A stretch of 64,000 bases of DNA from Thermohalobaculum sp038534135 (GTDB lineage Bacteria > Pseudomonadota > Alphaproteobacteria > Rhodobacterales > Rhodobacteraceae). Positions within the stretch are counted from its first letter, which is position 1. Each line of letters begins with the position of its first letter. The notes beneath the pieces were generated by a model that saw only the letters and a program-made list of their open reading frames with translations, was not told the DNA's origin and ran no database searches. The stretch spans positions 62,001 to 126,000 of the forward strand of contig JBCAXJ010000001.1 in assembly GCA_038534135.1 (NCBI GenBank), in the 5' to 3' direction. Below, in pieces: positions 8,823 through 18,384 of the stretch. A program made the translations under genes and the position numbers.

Positions 8823-9204
8823 GCGCGCGGGGGGCGGGGCGGGCGGTATCGCTCCACTCTCATCGGCATGCTGTTTGGGATGTACTGTGTGCGCTGCCCG
8901 GGGTTCTGGTCTGTCGCGAATCCGATCATGGACTCTATCAAGGTCAGCCGGTGCTCGTCTTCATGGCTTCGGTGATCGCGGGCTTCGGTCTGCGCAAATC
9001 CGTCCCGGTTGGTTGGACGATGGTGTTCGATGGTGTGCCTGTGGTCCGCCTCACCCGTTTGGACTGTGTTGCCGTTCCGACGGCTCGGCTGCGGATAAAC
9101 CCGTCATTTGATCCGGCGTTGCTTGACCTGACGCGCAGTTGGGACACTAATTAGGACAGCAGTCCTGCCATTCGCGTGTGGGGCGACCGGAAAGGGGTGA
9201 CACG
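8823..9204. other. Gene-poor stretch between T6SS island and ABC operon
   Basis: About 380 bp with no convincing gene. Two short open stretches in different frames (about 8868-8975 and 8951-9154) encode a hydrophobic segment, and could be a frameshifted remnant of a small membrane protein. Neither has a clear ribosome site. The end (from about 9155) must hold the promoter and ribosome site (AAAGGGGTGA) of the ABC operon. Confidence 0.4.
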
Positions 9205-10977
9205 ATGACGATCAGAACGCGTTCAGACCTGAGATCCTTCATGAAACAGAGCTGGGACGATGCGAACGATTTCGATCCAGCAGATCCGATGGTGGGTCTG
9301 AACAGATCTGATCTGGCCGGGCCGCAGCTTGGGCGGCGTGCCGTGCTGCGCCTGCTGGCTGCATCCGGTGCGCTGACGGCCACGCATCTGTTGCCGGGCG
9401 TGACGCCGCAGGCGCAGGCCGCGACCGGGGGCACCTTGCGCGCGGGCTGGTCCGGCGTTGGCGAGTTCCGCACCATCGACCCGGCCCAGATCAATCAGGT
9501 TCTGCTGTTCCAGATCTCGTCGAACGTGCTGAGTGGTCTGACCCATATCAACCCGGCGCTCCAGGCCGAGGGCGACCTCGCGCTGGACTGGGAGGTGAAC
9601 GGCGACGGCACCGAGTACACGTTCAATCTGCGCGAGGGGGTGACCTTCCACAATGGTGACGCGTTCACTGCCGATGACGTGATCTATACCTATCAGCGTT
9701 CGAGAGATCCGGAGAAGTCGATCCATTCGCGTGTCGTTGCCAACATCCAGGACATCGAGAAGCTGAGCGATTACAAGGTCAAGATCGTCCTCGGCGCGCC
9801 GCAGGCATCGCTGCTGGTCAAGACGCTCGAGCGGTCCTCGGGCCGGGCCATGACCATCGTCTCGCGCGGTGCGATCGAGAGCATGGGCCTGTCCGAGTAC
9901 GGCCTGAAAGCTGTCGGCACCGGTCCGTTCAAGGTCACCGATCACCAGCTTGGCCAGTCGATGACGTTGGAGCGCAACGAGGCCTACTGGGATCCGAACC
10001 GCCCCGGCGTCGACAAGGTGATCATCACGCCGATCATCGATCCCGAGCCCTTCGCAGCGGCGATGGAAGCGGGCGACATCCAGATTTCCGGTGGCAATGC
10101 GATCCCGCCCGAACTGGTGGACCGTTTCGAGTCGAACCCGGATCTTGTCACCTCGATCATTCCGGGTCCGGGCTTCCAGGGTGTCTTCATGAACCCGTGG
10201 CGCGATCCGATGAAGGTCACGGATTTCTCGAAGCCGCTTGATGAGTTGAAGAAAGAGAAGGGCTTCATGGTCCGCATGGCGATTGCCAAGGCGATCGATC
10301 GCGACCTCTATATCCGGCAGGCGCATTTCGGGCGCGCGACACCGGCCTTCGGGACGATCAACCCGGCCATGGGCTTCTACTACGATGACGCGATTGCCAA
10401 GACGTCCGAGCAGCGCTTCGATGCCGAGGCGGCACAGGCGATGCTGGCCGAAGCGGGCTTCCCGGGCGGCGAGGGTTTCCCGGAGCTGAGGATCCTCTGC
10501 ACCGCGTCGACGCGCCGCGACTGTCTGGTGATCAAGAACATCCTGAAGAAGAACCTGGGCATCAATATCGAGCTGGACGTGAAGGACTTCCCCGTCCTGC
10601 TGGACGAGTTCCGGGCGATGAGCTTCGATCTCTGCCGGTTGGGCTCGGGCGGTGATTTCGATCCCGACGATGGGATTGTCGACTGGATCCAGACGGCGTC
10701 GAAGTTCAATGGGCGCGACCGCAACAAGGAAGAGATGCCGTTCGGCTTCTTCTCGGACCCCGAAGTCGACCGCCTGGTCACCGAGCAATCGATCACGGCC
10801 GACCCGGATGCCCGCAAGGCGCTGGTCCAGCAGGCCAATCAGATCAGCTCGGACAAGGTTGCGCAGGCGTTCCTCTATCACCCGTCGGACACCATGGTCT
10901 GGCGCAAGGAGGTCAACTTCCCGGACGTCAGCCGGATTCCGGGACTTGTGGATCTGGACCGCGTCACGCTGAGCTGA
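9205..10977 (+). CDS. ABC transporter substrate-binding protein, family 5 (peptide/nickel type)
   Basis: Periplasmic ligand-binding component of a DppA/OppA-type importer. The start at 9205 follows AAAGGGGTGA. The N-terminus is long (about 45 residues) before a twin-arginine-like signal GRRAVLRLLAASGALTA with a probable cut after AQA. The mature protein shows family-5 hallmarks: DPAQINQ, YTFNLREGVTFHNGDAFTAD and the segment TYQRSRDP. At 590 residues it is within family size. It is first in an operon with two permeases, a DUF1028 protein and a gamma-glutamyltransferase, suggesting import and hydrolysis of gamma-glutamyl or other small peptides (inference). Confidence 0.9.
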   Translation: MTIRTRSDLRSFMKQSWDDANDFDPADPMVGLNRSDLAGPQLGRRAVLRLLAASGALTATHLLPGVTPQAQAATGGTLRAGWSGVGEFRTIDPAQINQVLLFQISSNVLSGLTHINPALQAEGDLALDWEVNGDGTEYTFNLREGVTFHNGDAFTADDVIYTYQRSRDPEKSIHSRVVANIQDIEKLSDYKVKIVLGAPQASLLVKTLERSSGRAMTIVSRGAIESMGLSEYGLKAVGTGPFKVTDHQLGQSMTLERNEAYWDPNRPGVDKVIITPIIDPEPFAAAMEAGDIQISGGNAIPPELVDRFESNPDLVTSIIPGPGFQGVFMNPWRDPMKVTDFSKPLDELKKEKGFMVRMAIAKAIDRDLYIRQAHFGRATPAFGTINPAMGFYYDDAIAKTSEQRFDAEAAQAMLAEAGFPGGEGFPELRILCTASTRRDCLVIKNILKKNLGINIELDVKDFPVLLDEFRAMSFDLCRLGSGGDFDPDDGIVDWIQTASKFNGRDRNKEEMPFGFFSDPEVDRLVTEQSITADPDARKALVQQANQISSDKVAQAFLYHPSDTMVWRKEVNFPDVSRIPGLVDLDRVTLS

Positions 10978-11009
10978 TCCTTTTGGACGTCCCCTGGCAC
11001 GATCGCTTC

Positions 11010-11031
11010 CTCCCTCGACCCGAGGGGGGAG
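11010..11031 (+). other. Intra-operon GC-rich hairpin
   Basis: An imperfect inverted repeat in the 85-bp gap between the binding-protein and permease genes (CTCCCTCG, short loop, CGAGGGGGGAG). No T-run follows, so it is not a standard terminator. Such hairpins often protect the 3' end of binding-protein mRNA and lower permease expression (inference). Confidence 0.45.
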
Positions 11032-11062
11032 CAACGCCCCCGTCCGCCTGCCGTAGACGCAC

Positions 11063-12013
11063 ATGACGTTCTACATCCTCAAGCGCGTGCTCGGCGCCGT
11101 CCTCGTGATGTGGGCCGTCGCGACGCTGGTCTTCTTCATGCTGCGGCTTCTGCCGGGCGATCCGCTGGCGGCCATGATGTTCGACGCGGGCGATCCGGCG
11201 GCGGCGGATGTGCTGCGGACGAAGTACGGGTTGGATCAGCCGGTGTATCTACAATACTGGCGTTGGTTCACGCTGATGCTGCAGGGCGATCTGGGGGCGT
11301 CGATCTACGGCAGCCGCGTGCCGGTCAGCCAGATCCTGATGGAGGCCGCGCCGCGGACCCTGTCGCTGGCGTTCCTCTCCTTCGTTGTCGCCGTCGTCAT
11401 CGCGATCCCGGCAGGGCTGCTCTCGGCCCTGCGGCGCGGGCGCCCGGTTGATCACGGCGTGACCTTTGTGGCGTTTATCGGCCTCTCGATGCCGGATTTC
11501 TGGCTGGGGATCCTGCTGATCCTGTTGTTCGCCGCCAATCTGGGCTGGCTGCCTGCGATCGGATATCAACCGATGTCCGAGGGTTTCTGGACGTGGCTCA
11601 GCCACCTTCTGATGCCGGCCATCGCCGCTGGCACGGCGTTCTCGGCGATCATCGCGCGCATGGTGCGGTCGTCGATGCTGGAGGTCCTGAAAACCGACTA
11701 TGTGCGTGTCGCCTATGCCAAGGGTTTGCGGCCGAAACAGGTCGTCATGGGACATGCCTTCCCGAATGCGCTGATCCCGGTGATCACGGTCATGGGGATC
11801 GCGTTTGGACTGTTGATGGCCTCGACCGTCGTTGTTGAAACCGTCTTCGCCATCAAGGGGCTGGGGCGCATCCTGATCGAGGGCATTCTGAATCGCGATT
11901 ATCCGGTCGTGCAGGGCGCGATCCTGGCCGTGTCGTTCATCTTCGTCTTCGTGAACCTGCTGGTCGACATCCTCTACGGCGTGATCGACCCGCGCATCCG
12001 GGTGCAGGGATGA
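11063..12013 (+). CDS. ABC transporter permease, DppB/GsiC type
   Basis: Inner-membrane subunit of the peptide-type importer. The 316-residue protein has about six membrane spans and the family N-terminus (FYILKRVLGAVLVMWAVATL, then RLLPGDPL). The cytoplasmic EAA loop reads DYVRVAYAKGLRPKQVVMGH, with ALIPVITVMG after it, and the C-terminus is DPRIRVQG. All are diagnostic of DppB-class permeases. The next permease overlaps it by 4 bp (ATGA). Confidence 0.92.
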   Translation: MTFYILKRVLGAVLVMWAVATLVFFMLRLLPGDPLAAMMFDAGDPAAADVLRTKYGLDQPVYLQYWRWFTLMLQGDLGASIYGSRVPVSQILMEAAPRTLSLAFLSFVVAVVIAIPAGLLSALRRGRPVDHGVTFVAFIGLSMPDFWLGILLILLFAANLGWLPAIGYQPMSEGFWTWLSHLLMPAIAAGTAFSAIIARMVRSSMLEVLKTDYVRVAYAKGLRPKQVVMGHAFPNALIPVITVMGIAFGLLMASTVVVETVFAIKGLGRILIEGILNRDYPVVQGAILAVSFIFVFVNLLVDILYGVIDPRIRVQG

Positions 12014-12867
12014 GCACCGCCGACACGGTTCAGCGCCGAACGTTCCTGATGGTCGTCCGTCGCGACCCGCGCGCACTGGCCGGGGCGATCTTTCTCAGCA
12101 TGCTGGCGGTCGCAGCACTCTTCGCGCCCTGGATCGCACCGCACGACCCGAATGCCATGGACTACATGATGATGGAGGAACCCTCGGCCCTTCATCCGCT
12201 TGGCGTCGACGATCTGGGCCGGGATCTGCTGTCCCGGATCATTCACGGCGCGCGGGTGTCGCTGTTTGTCGGGCTCGTCACGGTCGGGATTGCGCTGGTG
12301 CTGGGTGTCGGCATGGGCATCCTGGCCGGGTACTATCGCGGATGGATCGACACGATCATCATGCGCTATATCGACCTGCAATGGGCGTTCCCGAACATCC
12401 TGATCGCGGTCTACCTGGTGGCCGTCTTCGGAACCGGCCTGCTGAACGTCATGGTGGCGATCACACTGGCCTATCTCGACGATTTCGCCCGTATCGCGCG
12501 CGGCATGACCCTGCAGGTCAAAGAGGAACTCTTTGTTCAGGCCGCCCGAAGCTACGGCGCCTCGGACTTCCTGATCATGGTGCGCCACATCCTGCCGAAC
12601 ATTCTCGCACCGGTGATCGTGCTCGCGACCGTCAGTGTCTCGAACGCCATCCTTGCCGAGGCGGTCCTGTCCTTCCTGGGCCTTGGCGTCAGTTCAGACA
12701 CGCCGACCTGGGGACTGATCCTGTCCGAGGCGCGCAGCTTCATCAGCCGTGCCTGGTGGCTGGGGGTCTATCCCGGCCTTGCGATCATGCTGACAGTGCT
12801 GGCGATCAATTTCCTGGGTGACGCGCTGCGCGATCACCTGGACGTGCGCGAAGGTGCCAACCTTTAG
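12010..12867 (+). CDS. ABC transporter permease, DppC type
   Basis: Second membrane subunit, 285 residues, with the DppC layout: an N-terminal span, then FAPWIAPHDP, then HPLGVDDLGRDLLSRIIHGAR, and the permease domain with an EAA-like loop (FVQAARSYGASDFLIMVRHI). The C-terminus NFLGDALRDHLD is typical. No ATP-binding subunit gene follows; the next genes are enzymes. The transporter must use ATPases encoded elsewhere or shared with another system. Confidence 0.92.
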   Translation: MSTADTVQRRTFLMVVRRDPRALAGAIFLSMLAVAALFAPWIAPHDPNAMDYMMMEEPSALHPLGVDDLGRDLLSRIIHGARVSLFVGLVTVGIALVLGVGMGILAGYYRGWIDTIIMRYIDLQWAFPNILIAVYLVAVFGTGLLNVMVAITLAYLDDFARIARGMTLQVKEELFVQAARSYGASDFLIMVRHILPNILAPVIVLATVSVSNAILAEAVLSFLGLGVSSDTPTWGLILSEARSFISRAWWLGVYPGLAIMLTVLAINFLGDALRDHLDVREGANL

Positions 12868-12879
12868 ACGGAGGCGAAG

Positions 12880-13617
12880 ATGACGTATTCGATTCTGGCC
12901 CATGATGCCGCGCAAGGTTTGTTTGGGCTTGCGGTCGCCTCGAAGTTCTTTGCCGTCGGTGCAATCTGCCCGTGGAGCGGCGGGTCGCATGGCGCGGCAA
13001 TGAGCCAGGCCTTGCCGAACCCCGAGCTTGGGTATCGCGCGCTGGGTCTGCTGGCCGAGGGTCATCACGCCCCGGACATCATCACCATGCTGCAGGGCAT
13101 GGACGACGGGCTGGATCAACGCCAGTTCCACGTCATCGACGCCGCTGGTCGATCTGCGGCGCACACAGGAACGAACTGCGTCGACTGGTGCGGGCACAAG
13201 ACGGCACCGGGCGTGTCAGTGGCGGGCAACATGCTGGCGGGCGAAGCCGTCGTCGCCGATACTCTGACCTGCTGGCAGGACCGGACCGATCTGCCGATTG
13301 TCGAGCGGTTGATTGCCGCCATGCAGGCGGGCGAGGACGCAGGCGGCGACAAACGCGGCAAGCAGTCCATCGCCCTGCGCATCCAGGGACCCGAGGTTTT
13401 CCCGCGCCTTGACCTGCGCGTCGACGACCATGCCGACCCGATCCCGGAACTTCGCCGCCTGTACGGCGTGGCGCAGGAGCGCTTCATTCCGTTCTCGACC
13501 GGGATGCCACGCGCGGGCCGCCCGTATGGCATCCTCGACCGTGATGTGATCGAAGCCATCATCGAGCGCGACGCCGGCCAGCCGTTGATCGCCAACCCTG
13601 AAATCCCGGAGGTCTGA
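12880..13617 (+). CDS. DUF1028 family protein (Ntn-hydrolase-like)
   Basis: The 245-residue cytoplasmic protein begins MTYSILAHDAAQGLFGLAVA and contains SGGSHGAAMSQ and GVSVAGNMLAG, the recurring signature of the DUF1028 family. This family has the Ntn-hydrolase fold and is often found beside peptidases and amino-acid transport genes. Its reaction is not established. The gene lies 12 bp after the permease and 2 bp before a gamma-glutamyltransferase, suggesting a joint role in processing imported gamma-glutamyl compounds (inference). Confidence 0.88.
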   Translation: MTYSILAHDAAQGLFGLAVASKFFAVGAICPWSGGSHGAAMSQALPNPELGYRALGLLAEGHHAPDIITMLQGMDDGLDQRQFHVIDAAGRSAAHTGTNCVDWCGHKTAPGVSVAGNMLAGEAVVADTLTCWQDRTDLPIVERLIAAMQAGEDAGGDKRGKQSIALRIQGPEVFPRLDLRVDDHADPIPELRRLYGVAQERFIPFSTGMPRAGRPYGILDRDVIEAIIERDAGQPLIANPEIPEV

Positions 13618-13619
13618 AG

Positions 13620-15413
13620 ATGCCGCAATCCTTCACCACACGGCCCGAGATCCGTGGCACCTTCGGCGCCGTCACGTCGACCCACTGGATCGCGTCGACC
13701 GTTGGCTTCGGCATACTGGAGAAGGGCGGCAATGCGGTCGATGCGGCCGTTGCCACCGGCTTCACGCTGCAGATCGTCGAGCCGCATCTGAACGGACCGG
13801 GCGGCGAGGTTCCGATCATCCTGCATCTTGCAGGAGAGGACCGCCCCCGTGTGCTTTGCGGTCAGGGCACCGCGCCGGCAGCAGCGACGATCGATGCGGT
13901 CAGGGCAATGGGCTATGACCGGATGCCCGGGATGGGTCTGGCTCCGGCGGTGGTGCCTGGGTCGTTCGGCGCATGGATGCGTCTGTTGCTCGAACACGGG
14001 ACCATGCGGCTGCGCGATGTGCTGGAGCCCGCCATCTTCTATGCGCGCAATGGCTATCCGTTGCCGCACCGGGCTGCCGAGTCGATCCACGCAATCGCAC
14101 AGCTTTTCCGGTCTGACTGGCATCACTCGGCTGAAGTCTGGTTGCCTGGCGACGCCGCGCCGATGCCGGGCCAACGCGTCGCCCAACCGCAGATCGCCGA
14201 CGCCTATGACCGGATCCTGTCAGAGGCCGAAGCGGCGGCAGGCGACCGTGACGCCCAGATCGAGGCCGCGCGCCATGCCTGGTATCAAGGCTTTGTCGCG
14301 GACGCGGTGGATGGCTTCTACGGCGGTGAACAGGCCGATGGCGCGGGCAATCTTGTGCGTGGCCTGCTGACCGGGCAGGACATGGCCGGATGGCAGGCCA
14401 GTTGGGAGGATACCGTCAGCACCAGGTTCCGGGATGTCGACGTTCACAAGACCGGCCCGTGGGGGCAGGGGCCTGCGATGCTGATCGCGCTTGGTATCTT
14501 GGATGCGCTGGATATCGGCTCGGTTGACCCCGGAAGCACCGAATGGGTTCATCTGACGGTCGAGGCTTTGAAGCGCGGGCTCGCGGATCGGGACGCCTAT
14601 TTCGGCGACCCCGACCATGTCGATGTGCCGCTCGAGACGCTGTTGTCGAAGGACTACATCGCAGCACACGCCGCGGCGATTGGTGCCGAGGCCTCGCAAA
14701 CGCTGACGCCGGGCGATCCGCGCGGCGATGGTCAGGATCGCGGTGCTTTGCTTGCGGAACTTGCAGCCACGCCCGAGGCAGCCGCGCAGGGCGTTGGCGA
14801 GCCGACCTTCGCCGATCTGCCCGAGATCGAGGGCGACACCTGCCACCTGGACGTGGTCGATCGTTGGGGCAATCTTGTCTCGGCGACGCCTTCGGGGGGG
14901 TGGTTGCAATCGGCGCCTGCCGTGCCGGGCCTTGGCTTCAACATCACGACGCGGGGCCAGATGTTCTGGCTGGACGATCGGCTGCCCTCGCACCTGGCAC
15001 CGGGGCGCCGCCCCAGAACCACGCTGACCCCGACCGTGATCACGCGCGACGGCAAACCGCTGGTCGGCCTCGGGTCGCCCGGCGGGGATCAGCAGGACCA
15101 ATGGGCGCTGGGCCTGATCTTGCGCCATCTGGTGCAGGGGCTGAACCTTCAGGCCGCCATTGACGCGCCGCTGTTTCATACGGGGCACTATGTGAACTCG
15201 TTCGCGCCCCGGCACTTCACCCCTGCCGCGCTGCACATCGAGGACCGTTTCGACGCGGCCATACTGACCGAATTGCGGGAGCGCGGTCATGCGGTCAATG
15301 AACAGCCGTCCTGGTCGCTCGGGCGCCTCTGCGCTGCTGGATTTAGAAGCGATGGTATGATCCGGGCGGCCGCAACGCCGCGGTTCATGCAGGCCTACGC
15401 GGTGGGGCGTTGA
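13620..15413 (+). CDS. Gamma-glutamyltransferase family protein
   Basis: Ntn-hydrolase that cleaves or transfers gamma-glutamyl groups. Conserved N-terminal block: STHWIASTVGFGILEKGGNA followed by VDAAVA. The expected auto-cleavage and nucleophile threonine is Thr407 in EGDTCHLDVVDRWGN, the equivalent of the TTH motif of the family. A late GLGSPGGDQQDQ block corresponds to the oxyanion region. The length, 597 residues, is normal. No export signal is evident, so it is probably cytoplasmic, unlike E. coli Ggt. Last gene of the ABC operon. Confidence 0.88.
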   Translation: MPQSFTTRPEIRGTFGAVTSTHWIASTVGFGILEKGGNAVDAAVATGFTLQIVEPHLNGPGGEVPIILHLAGEDRPRVLCGQGTAPAAATIDAVRAMGYDRMPGMGLAPAVVPGSFGAWMRLLLEHGTMRLRDVLEPAIFYARNGYPLPHRAAESIHAIAQLFRSDWHHSAEVWLPGDAAPMPGQRVAQPQIADAYDRILSEAEAAAGDRDAQIEAARHAWYQGFVADAVDGFYGGEQADGAGNLVRGLLTGQDMAGWQASWEDTVSTRFRDVDVHKTGPWGQGPAMLIALGILDALDIGSVDPGSTEWVHLTVEALKRGLADRDAYFGDPDHVDVPLETLLSKDYIAAHAAAIGAEASQTLTPGDPRGDGQDRGALLAELAATPEAAAQGVGEPTFADLPEIEGDTCHLDVVDRWGNLVSATPSGGWLQSAPAVPGLGFNITTRGQMFWLDDRLPSHLAPGRRPRTTLTPTVITRDGKPLVGLGSPGGDQQDQWALGLILRHLVQGLNLQAAIDAPLFHTGHYVNSFAPRHFTPAALHIEDRFDAAILTELRERGHAVNEQPSWSLGRLCAAGFRSDGMIRAAATPRFMQAYAVGR

Positions 15414-16065
15414 ACGGGTTCTTCAGGGTGATGCGGTTCGTTTGAGCTATTGGGTCTAGTCGGATTCTCCGACGTTTGGAGACAGACTCCATGCGGAGCA
15501 CGCGCACGGACACCCAAACTGTCCCGGTTCTGCACATGTAAGGGGCGCGTTTTGCTAAGGGGTTGGAGTGTCTGCGCCTGGGTGATGCTTTGTTTTGGGC
15601 GTATTTGCACGGTAACTGGTAGAATTTGTCCCGAATTTGGCCGGAAAAGTGAGACACATGTGATCTGAGTTCGGCGCACACGGCGGTCTGTGCCCTGAAA
15701 GAAATGGTTTTCTCGTGACTACTCGCGTTCTTCCAATGCCGGGCCATGTAGTTCCGACGGGCCTCGCGCGAGCTCCGCGGGCAGATGCCGCACTCCCGGC
15801 TGCGGTCACTCGGTCTGCGCTGTTCCTCTGCGATCGACGATGAAAGGAGCGCCGTCGAACTCCCGACGTTCTCTGGCCCGCAATCGTCCACGAAACCGGG
15901 AGAGCCCAAACTCGGGGCCTACACGACAGGGTAGATTTTTCTGCGCCAACGGAGCGGTACCGGGCGCGGATCGATCAGGCGGTCCTAAAATTCCACCCAA
16001 TGATCGGAGCCATCCGCCTGCGTTTTTGCTGACCGGATGTCTCTGCAATGGATAGAATTCTCAAT
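15414..16065. other. 650-bp intergenic region, no gene recognised
   Basis: Convergent ends of the gamma-glutamyltransferase and dienelactone hydrolase genes lie on either side. The centre (about 15440-15700) is less GC-rich than its flanks. I find no start with a ribosome site, no tRNA and no clear inverted-repeat terminator. It may be decayed mobile DNA, but no transposase motif is visible. Confidence 0.4.
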
Positions 16066-16779
16066 TCAGCGATGCCGTTCAAGGAAGGCAAGCACCTTTG
16101 CCCATGCCTGACTTGCCGCGTCAGCGTGGTAAGCGTCGCGATGATCGTTGAAGAATGCGTGCTCGGTGCCCGGGTAGACCGTTATCTCCGTTTCCGGGTT
16201 GGCTGCCAGATCCGCGCGCAGGCGTTCGACGTCTTCCGGTGGAATAAGGCCGTCCGTTTCCGCGAATACGCCCAGATACGGCGATGCGATCATCCGCGTG
16301 ATCTCGATGGGCAGAAATGGTTTGTTGTGCATGCGCGGGAAGTTGATCCGGCCATAGAAATTGATCGCCCCCGCAAGCCGTGTGTCGAAGGCCGCCAGAT
16401 TGTGCGCGAAGCGTCCGCCCATGCAAAAGCCCCATGCAAAGACGCGCCCGAAATCGTGGTCGCCCGGAGAGGAGAACACCCAATCCAGCGCATGGCGGCA
16501 GTCGCGTGTCGCCCGCACGTCGTCGAAACCTTCGAACGTCTCGCCCCATGTCTCCAACGGGTCGCTCGGGACCGGCGGCTTCGCACCCCGGAACAGGTCG
16601 CAGACGACAGCAGCGTAGCCCTCTGCCGCCAGCCGGTCCGCAACCTCGCCCATATGCGCCGTCATGCCCCAAAGCTCGACCTGCATCAGGACCGTGGCCT
16701 TGGGCTTGCCTTCGGGCATGCTCAGATAGGCGTCCATATCTCCACCGGTTGCCGGGATCGTGCAGTTGGGCGCAAGCAT
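16066..16779 (-). CDS. Dienelactone hydrolase family protein
   Basis: Alpha/beta-hydrolase of the dienelactone hydrolase family, cytoplasmic, 237 residues. The catalytic triad is visible: Cys119 in GFCMGG (the cysteine nucleophile typical of the family), Asp176 in AETDGL and His207 in GTEHAF. The start at 16779 is set by an upstream TAAGGAG ribosome site. It is 13 bp downstream of the TRAP large permease in the same operon, so it probably acts on the imported carboxylate or a lactone form of it (inference). Confidence 0.9.
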   Translation of the reverse strand: MLAPNCTIPATGGDMDAYLSMPEGKPKATVLMQVELWGMTAHMGEVADRLAAEGYAAVVCDLFRGAKPPVPSDPLETWGETFEGFDDVRATRDCRHALDWVFSSPGDHDFGRVFAWGFCMGGRFAHNLAAFDTRLAGAINFYGRINFPRMHNKPFLPIEITRMIASPYLGVFAETDGLIPPEDVERLRADLAANPETEITVYPGTEHAFFNDHRDAYHADAASQAWAKVLAFLERHR

Positions 16780-16792
16780 TGGGCGGGTCTCC

Positions 16793-18382
16793 TTACCGGA
16801 AGAGAACAGAGGGCAGCCACGTCGCAAGCGCGGGGAACACAAAGACCGTGGCCAGTGCCAGAAGCTGGATCGCGATATAGGGCAGGACGCCGCGATAGAT
16901 GTCGGTCGTGCGGACCTCGGGCGGTGCCACGCCGCGCAAGTAGAAAAGCGCAAAGCCGAAGGGCGGTGTCAGGAACGAGGTTTGAAGGTTCAGCGCGATC
17001 AGCACGCCGAACCAGATCGGGTTGATATCCGATTGCAGGATGACCGGCGCCACGATCGGCATGATGATGAAAACGATCTCGATAAAGTCGAGGAAGAACC
17101 CCAGGACGAAGACCAGCAAAAGGACGGCAAGCAGCGCGCCGTTGGCCCCGCCGGGGATCGATTGCATCGCTTCCAGAACGATCTCGTCGCCACCCAGCGA
17201 CCGGAAAATCAGCGAGAAGATTGTGGCCCCGATCAGGATCGCGAATGCCAGCGTCGAGATGCGCATGGTCGCCATCATGGTATCGGACAGAGTTCCCGCA
17301 CAGCGCAGGATCCAGAGCGCCGCGGCGACACCGGCAAGCAGGACGGCCGATGAGATCAGAGCAACAACGATGGCCCCGGTATCAAAGGCCGAGATGTCCT
17401 GGGCACTGAGCCGAAGATCGGCGATGGATCGTAGGATGATCAGCAGGAACGCGGCGGCCAGCCCGGCCAGAACGATTGCGCGGGCCGAGGTCGTGCCCTC
17501 GGTCTCGCGTGCCAGTCTGACGCCTGCCAGCAGCAAGGCCCCCAACGCGCCAACGCCCGCCGCTTCGGTCGGCGTCGCAGCGCCCGCGAGGATTGACCCT
17601 AGGACAGCGACGATCAGCATGACCGGCGGCAACAGGCTGGCAAGGATGATAATCAGGCGCAGGTCTTCGCCGTCCTCCTCAACCATGGCCGGGCAATCCG
17701 ACGGGCGTAGGATGCCGATACAGAACTGATAGACCATGTAGAGAAAGGCGAGACCGACGCCGGGGATCAGTGCCCCCGCGAACAGGTCGCCCACCGATAC
17801 CGGGTCCGGCGCGAAGTTGCCGATCTCGCGCTGGGCCTCCATGTAGGCCCCGGACAACTGGTCCCCCAGGAAGACGAGCACAATCGACGGCGGAATGATC
17901 TGTCCCAGAGTTCCGGCGGCACAAATCGATCCGGCGGCAAGGGATGGGCTATACCCCTGTTTCAGCATCGTCGGCAGGCTGAGCAGCCCCATCGCGACAA
18001 CGGTTGCACCGACGATCCCGGTTGAAGCCGCCAAAAGAACGCCGACCAGCGTGACAGAAATGCCCAAGCCCGCCGGAACACCACGGCTGAGACGCGCCAT
18101 GTTCATAAGCAGATCTTCGGCAACGCGGCTGCGTTCCAGGATAACGCCCATCAGGATGAAGAGCGGCACCGCCGTCAGCACCTCGTTGAACATCGCCGTG
18201 CCGAAGATGCGCGACGGGATCGCCGACAGGTACGAGAAATCGAACACGCCGAAGACGCTGGCGATCGTCGCAACGATCAGCGCTGATCCGGACAGCGCGA
18301 AGGCCACAGGAATCCCGGACAGAACCGCCCCGAAGGCTGCAGCGAAAAGAACGAGGACGAAGAGCAGTTGCAGATCGTCCAT
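16793..18382 (-). CDS. dctM: TRAP transporter large permease (DctM type)
   Basis: Twelve or more predicted membrane spans in 529 residues, the ion-coupled transport subunit of a tripartite ATP-independent periplasmic transporter. Typical DctM blocks: PLFILMGVILERSRVAEDLL, the segment LAASTGIVGATVVAMGLLSL, IIPPSIVLVFLGDQ, and near the end FLDFIEIVFIIMPIVAPVIL and LNLQTSFLTPPFGFALFYLR. It is longer than dicarboxylate DctM (about 430) because of an inserted hydrophobic region in the middle, as in several TRAP subfamilies. It starts 2 bp after dctQ stops. Confidence 0.92.
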   Translation of the reverse strand: MDDLQLLFVLVLFAAAFGAVLSGIPVAFALSGSALIVATIASVFGVFDFSYLSAIPSRIFGTAMFNEVLTAVPLFILMGVILERSRVAEDLLMNMARLSRGVPAGLGISVTLVGVLLAASTGIVGATVVAMGLLSLPTMLKQGYSPSLAAGSICAAGTLGQIIPPSIVLVFLGDQLSGAYMEAQREIGNFAPDPVSVGDLFAGALIPGVGLAFLYMVYQFCIGILRPSDCPAMVEEDGEDLRLIIILASLLPPVMLIVAVLGSILAGAATPTEAAGVGALGALLLAGVRLARETEGTTSARAIVLAGLAAAFLLIILRSIADLRLSAQDISAFDTGAIVVALISSAVLLAGVAAALWILRCAGTLSDTMMATMRISTLAFAILIGATIFSLIFRSLGGDEIVLEAMQSIPGGANGALLAVLLLVFVLGFFLDFIEIVFIIMPIVAPVILQSDINPIWFGVLIALNLQTSFLTPPFGFALFYLRGVAPPEVRTTDIYRGVLPYIAIQLLALATVFVFPALATWLPSVLFR

Positions 18383-18384
18383 TA

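Noticed and set aside
8868..9154. Possible small membrane-protein gene in two frames
   Set aside because: Needs a frameshift, has no ribosome site and no recognisable relative; left as gene-poor DNA.
9223..11064. Long open frame antisense to the binding-protein gene
   Set aside because: Same GC-bias shadow effect; no family resemblance and no ribosome site.
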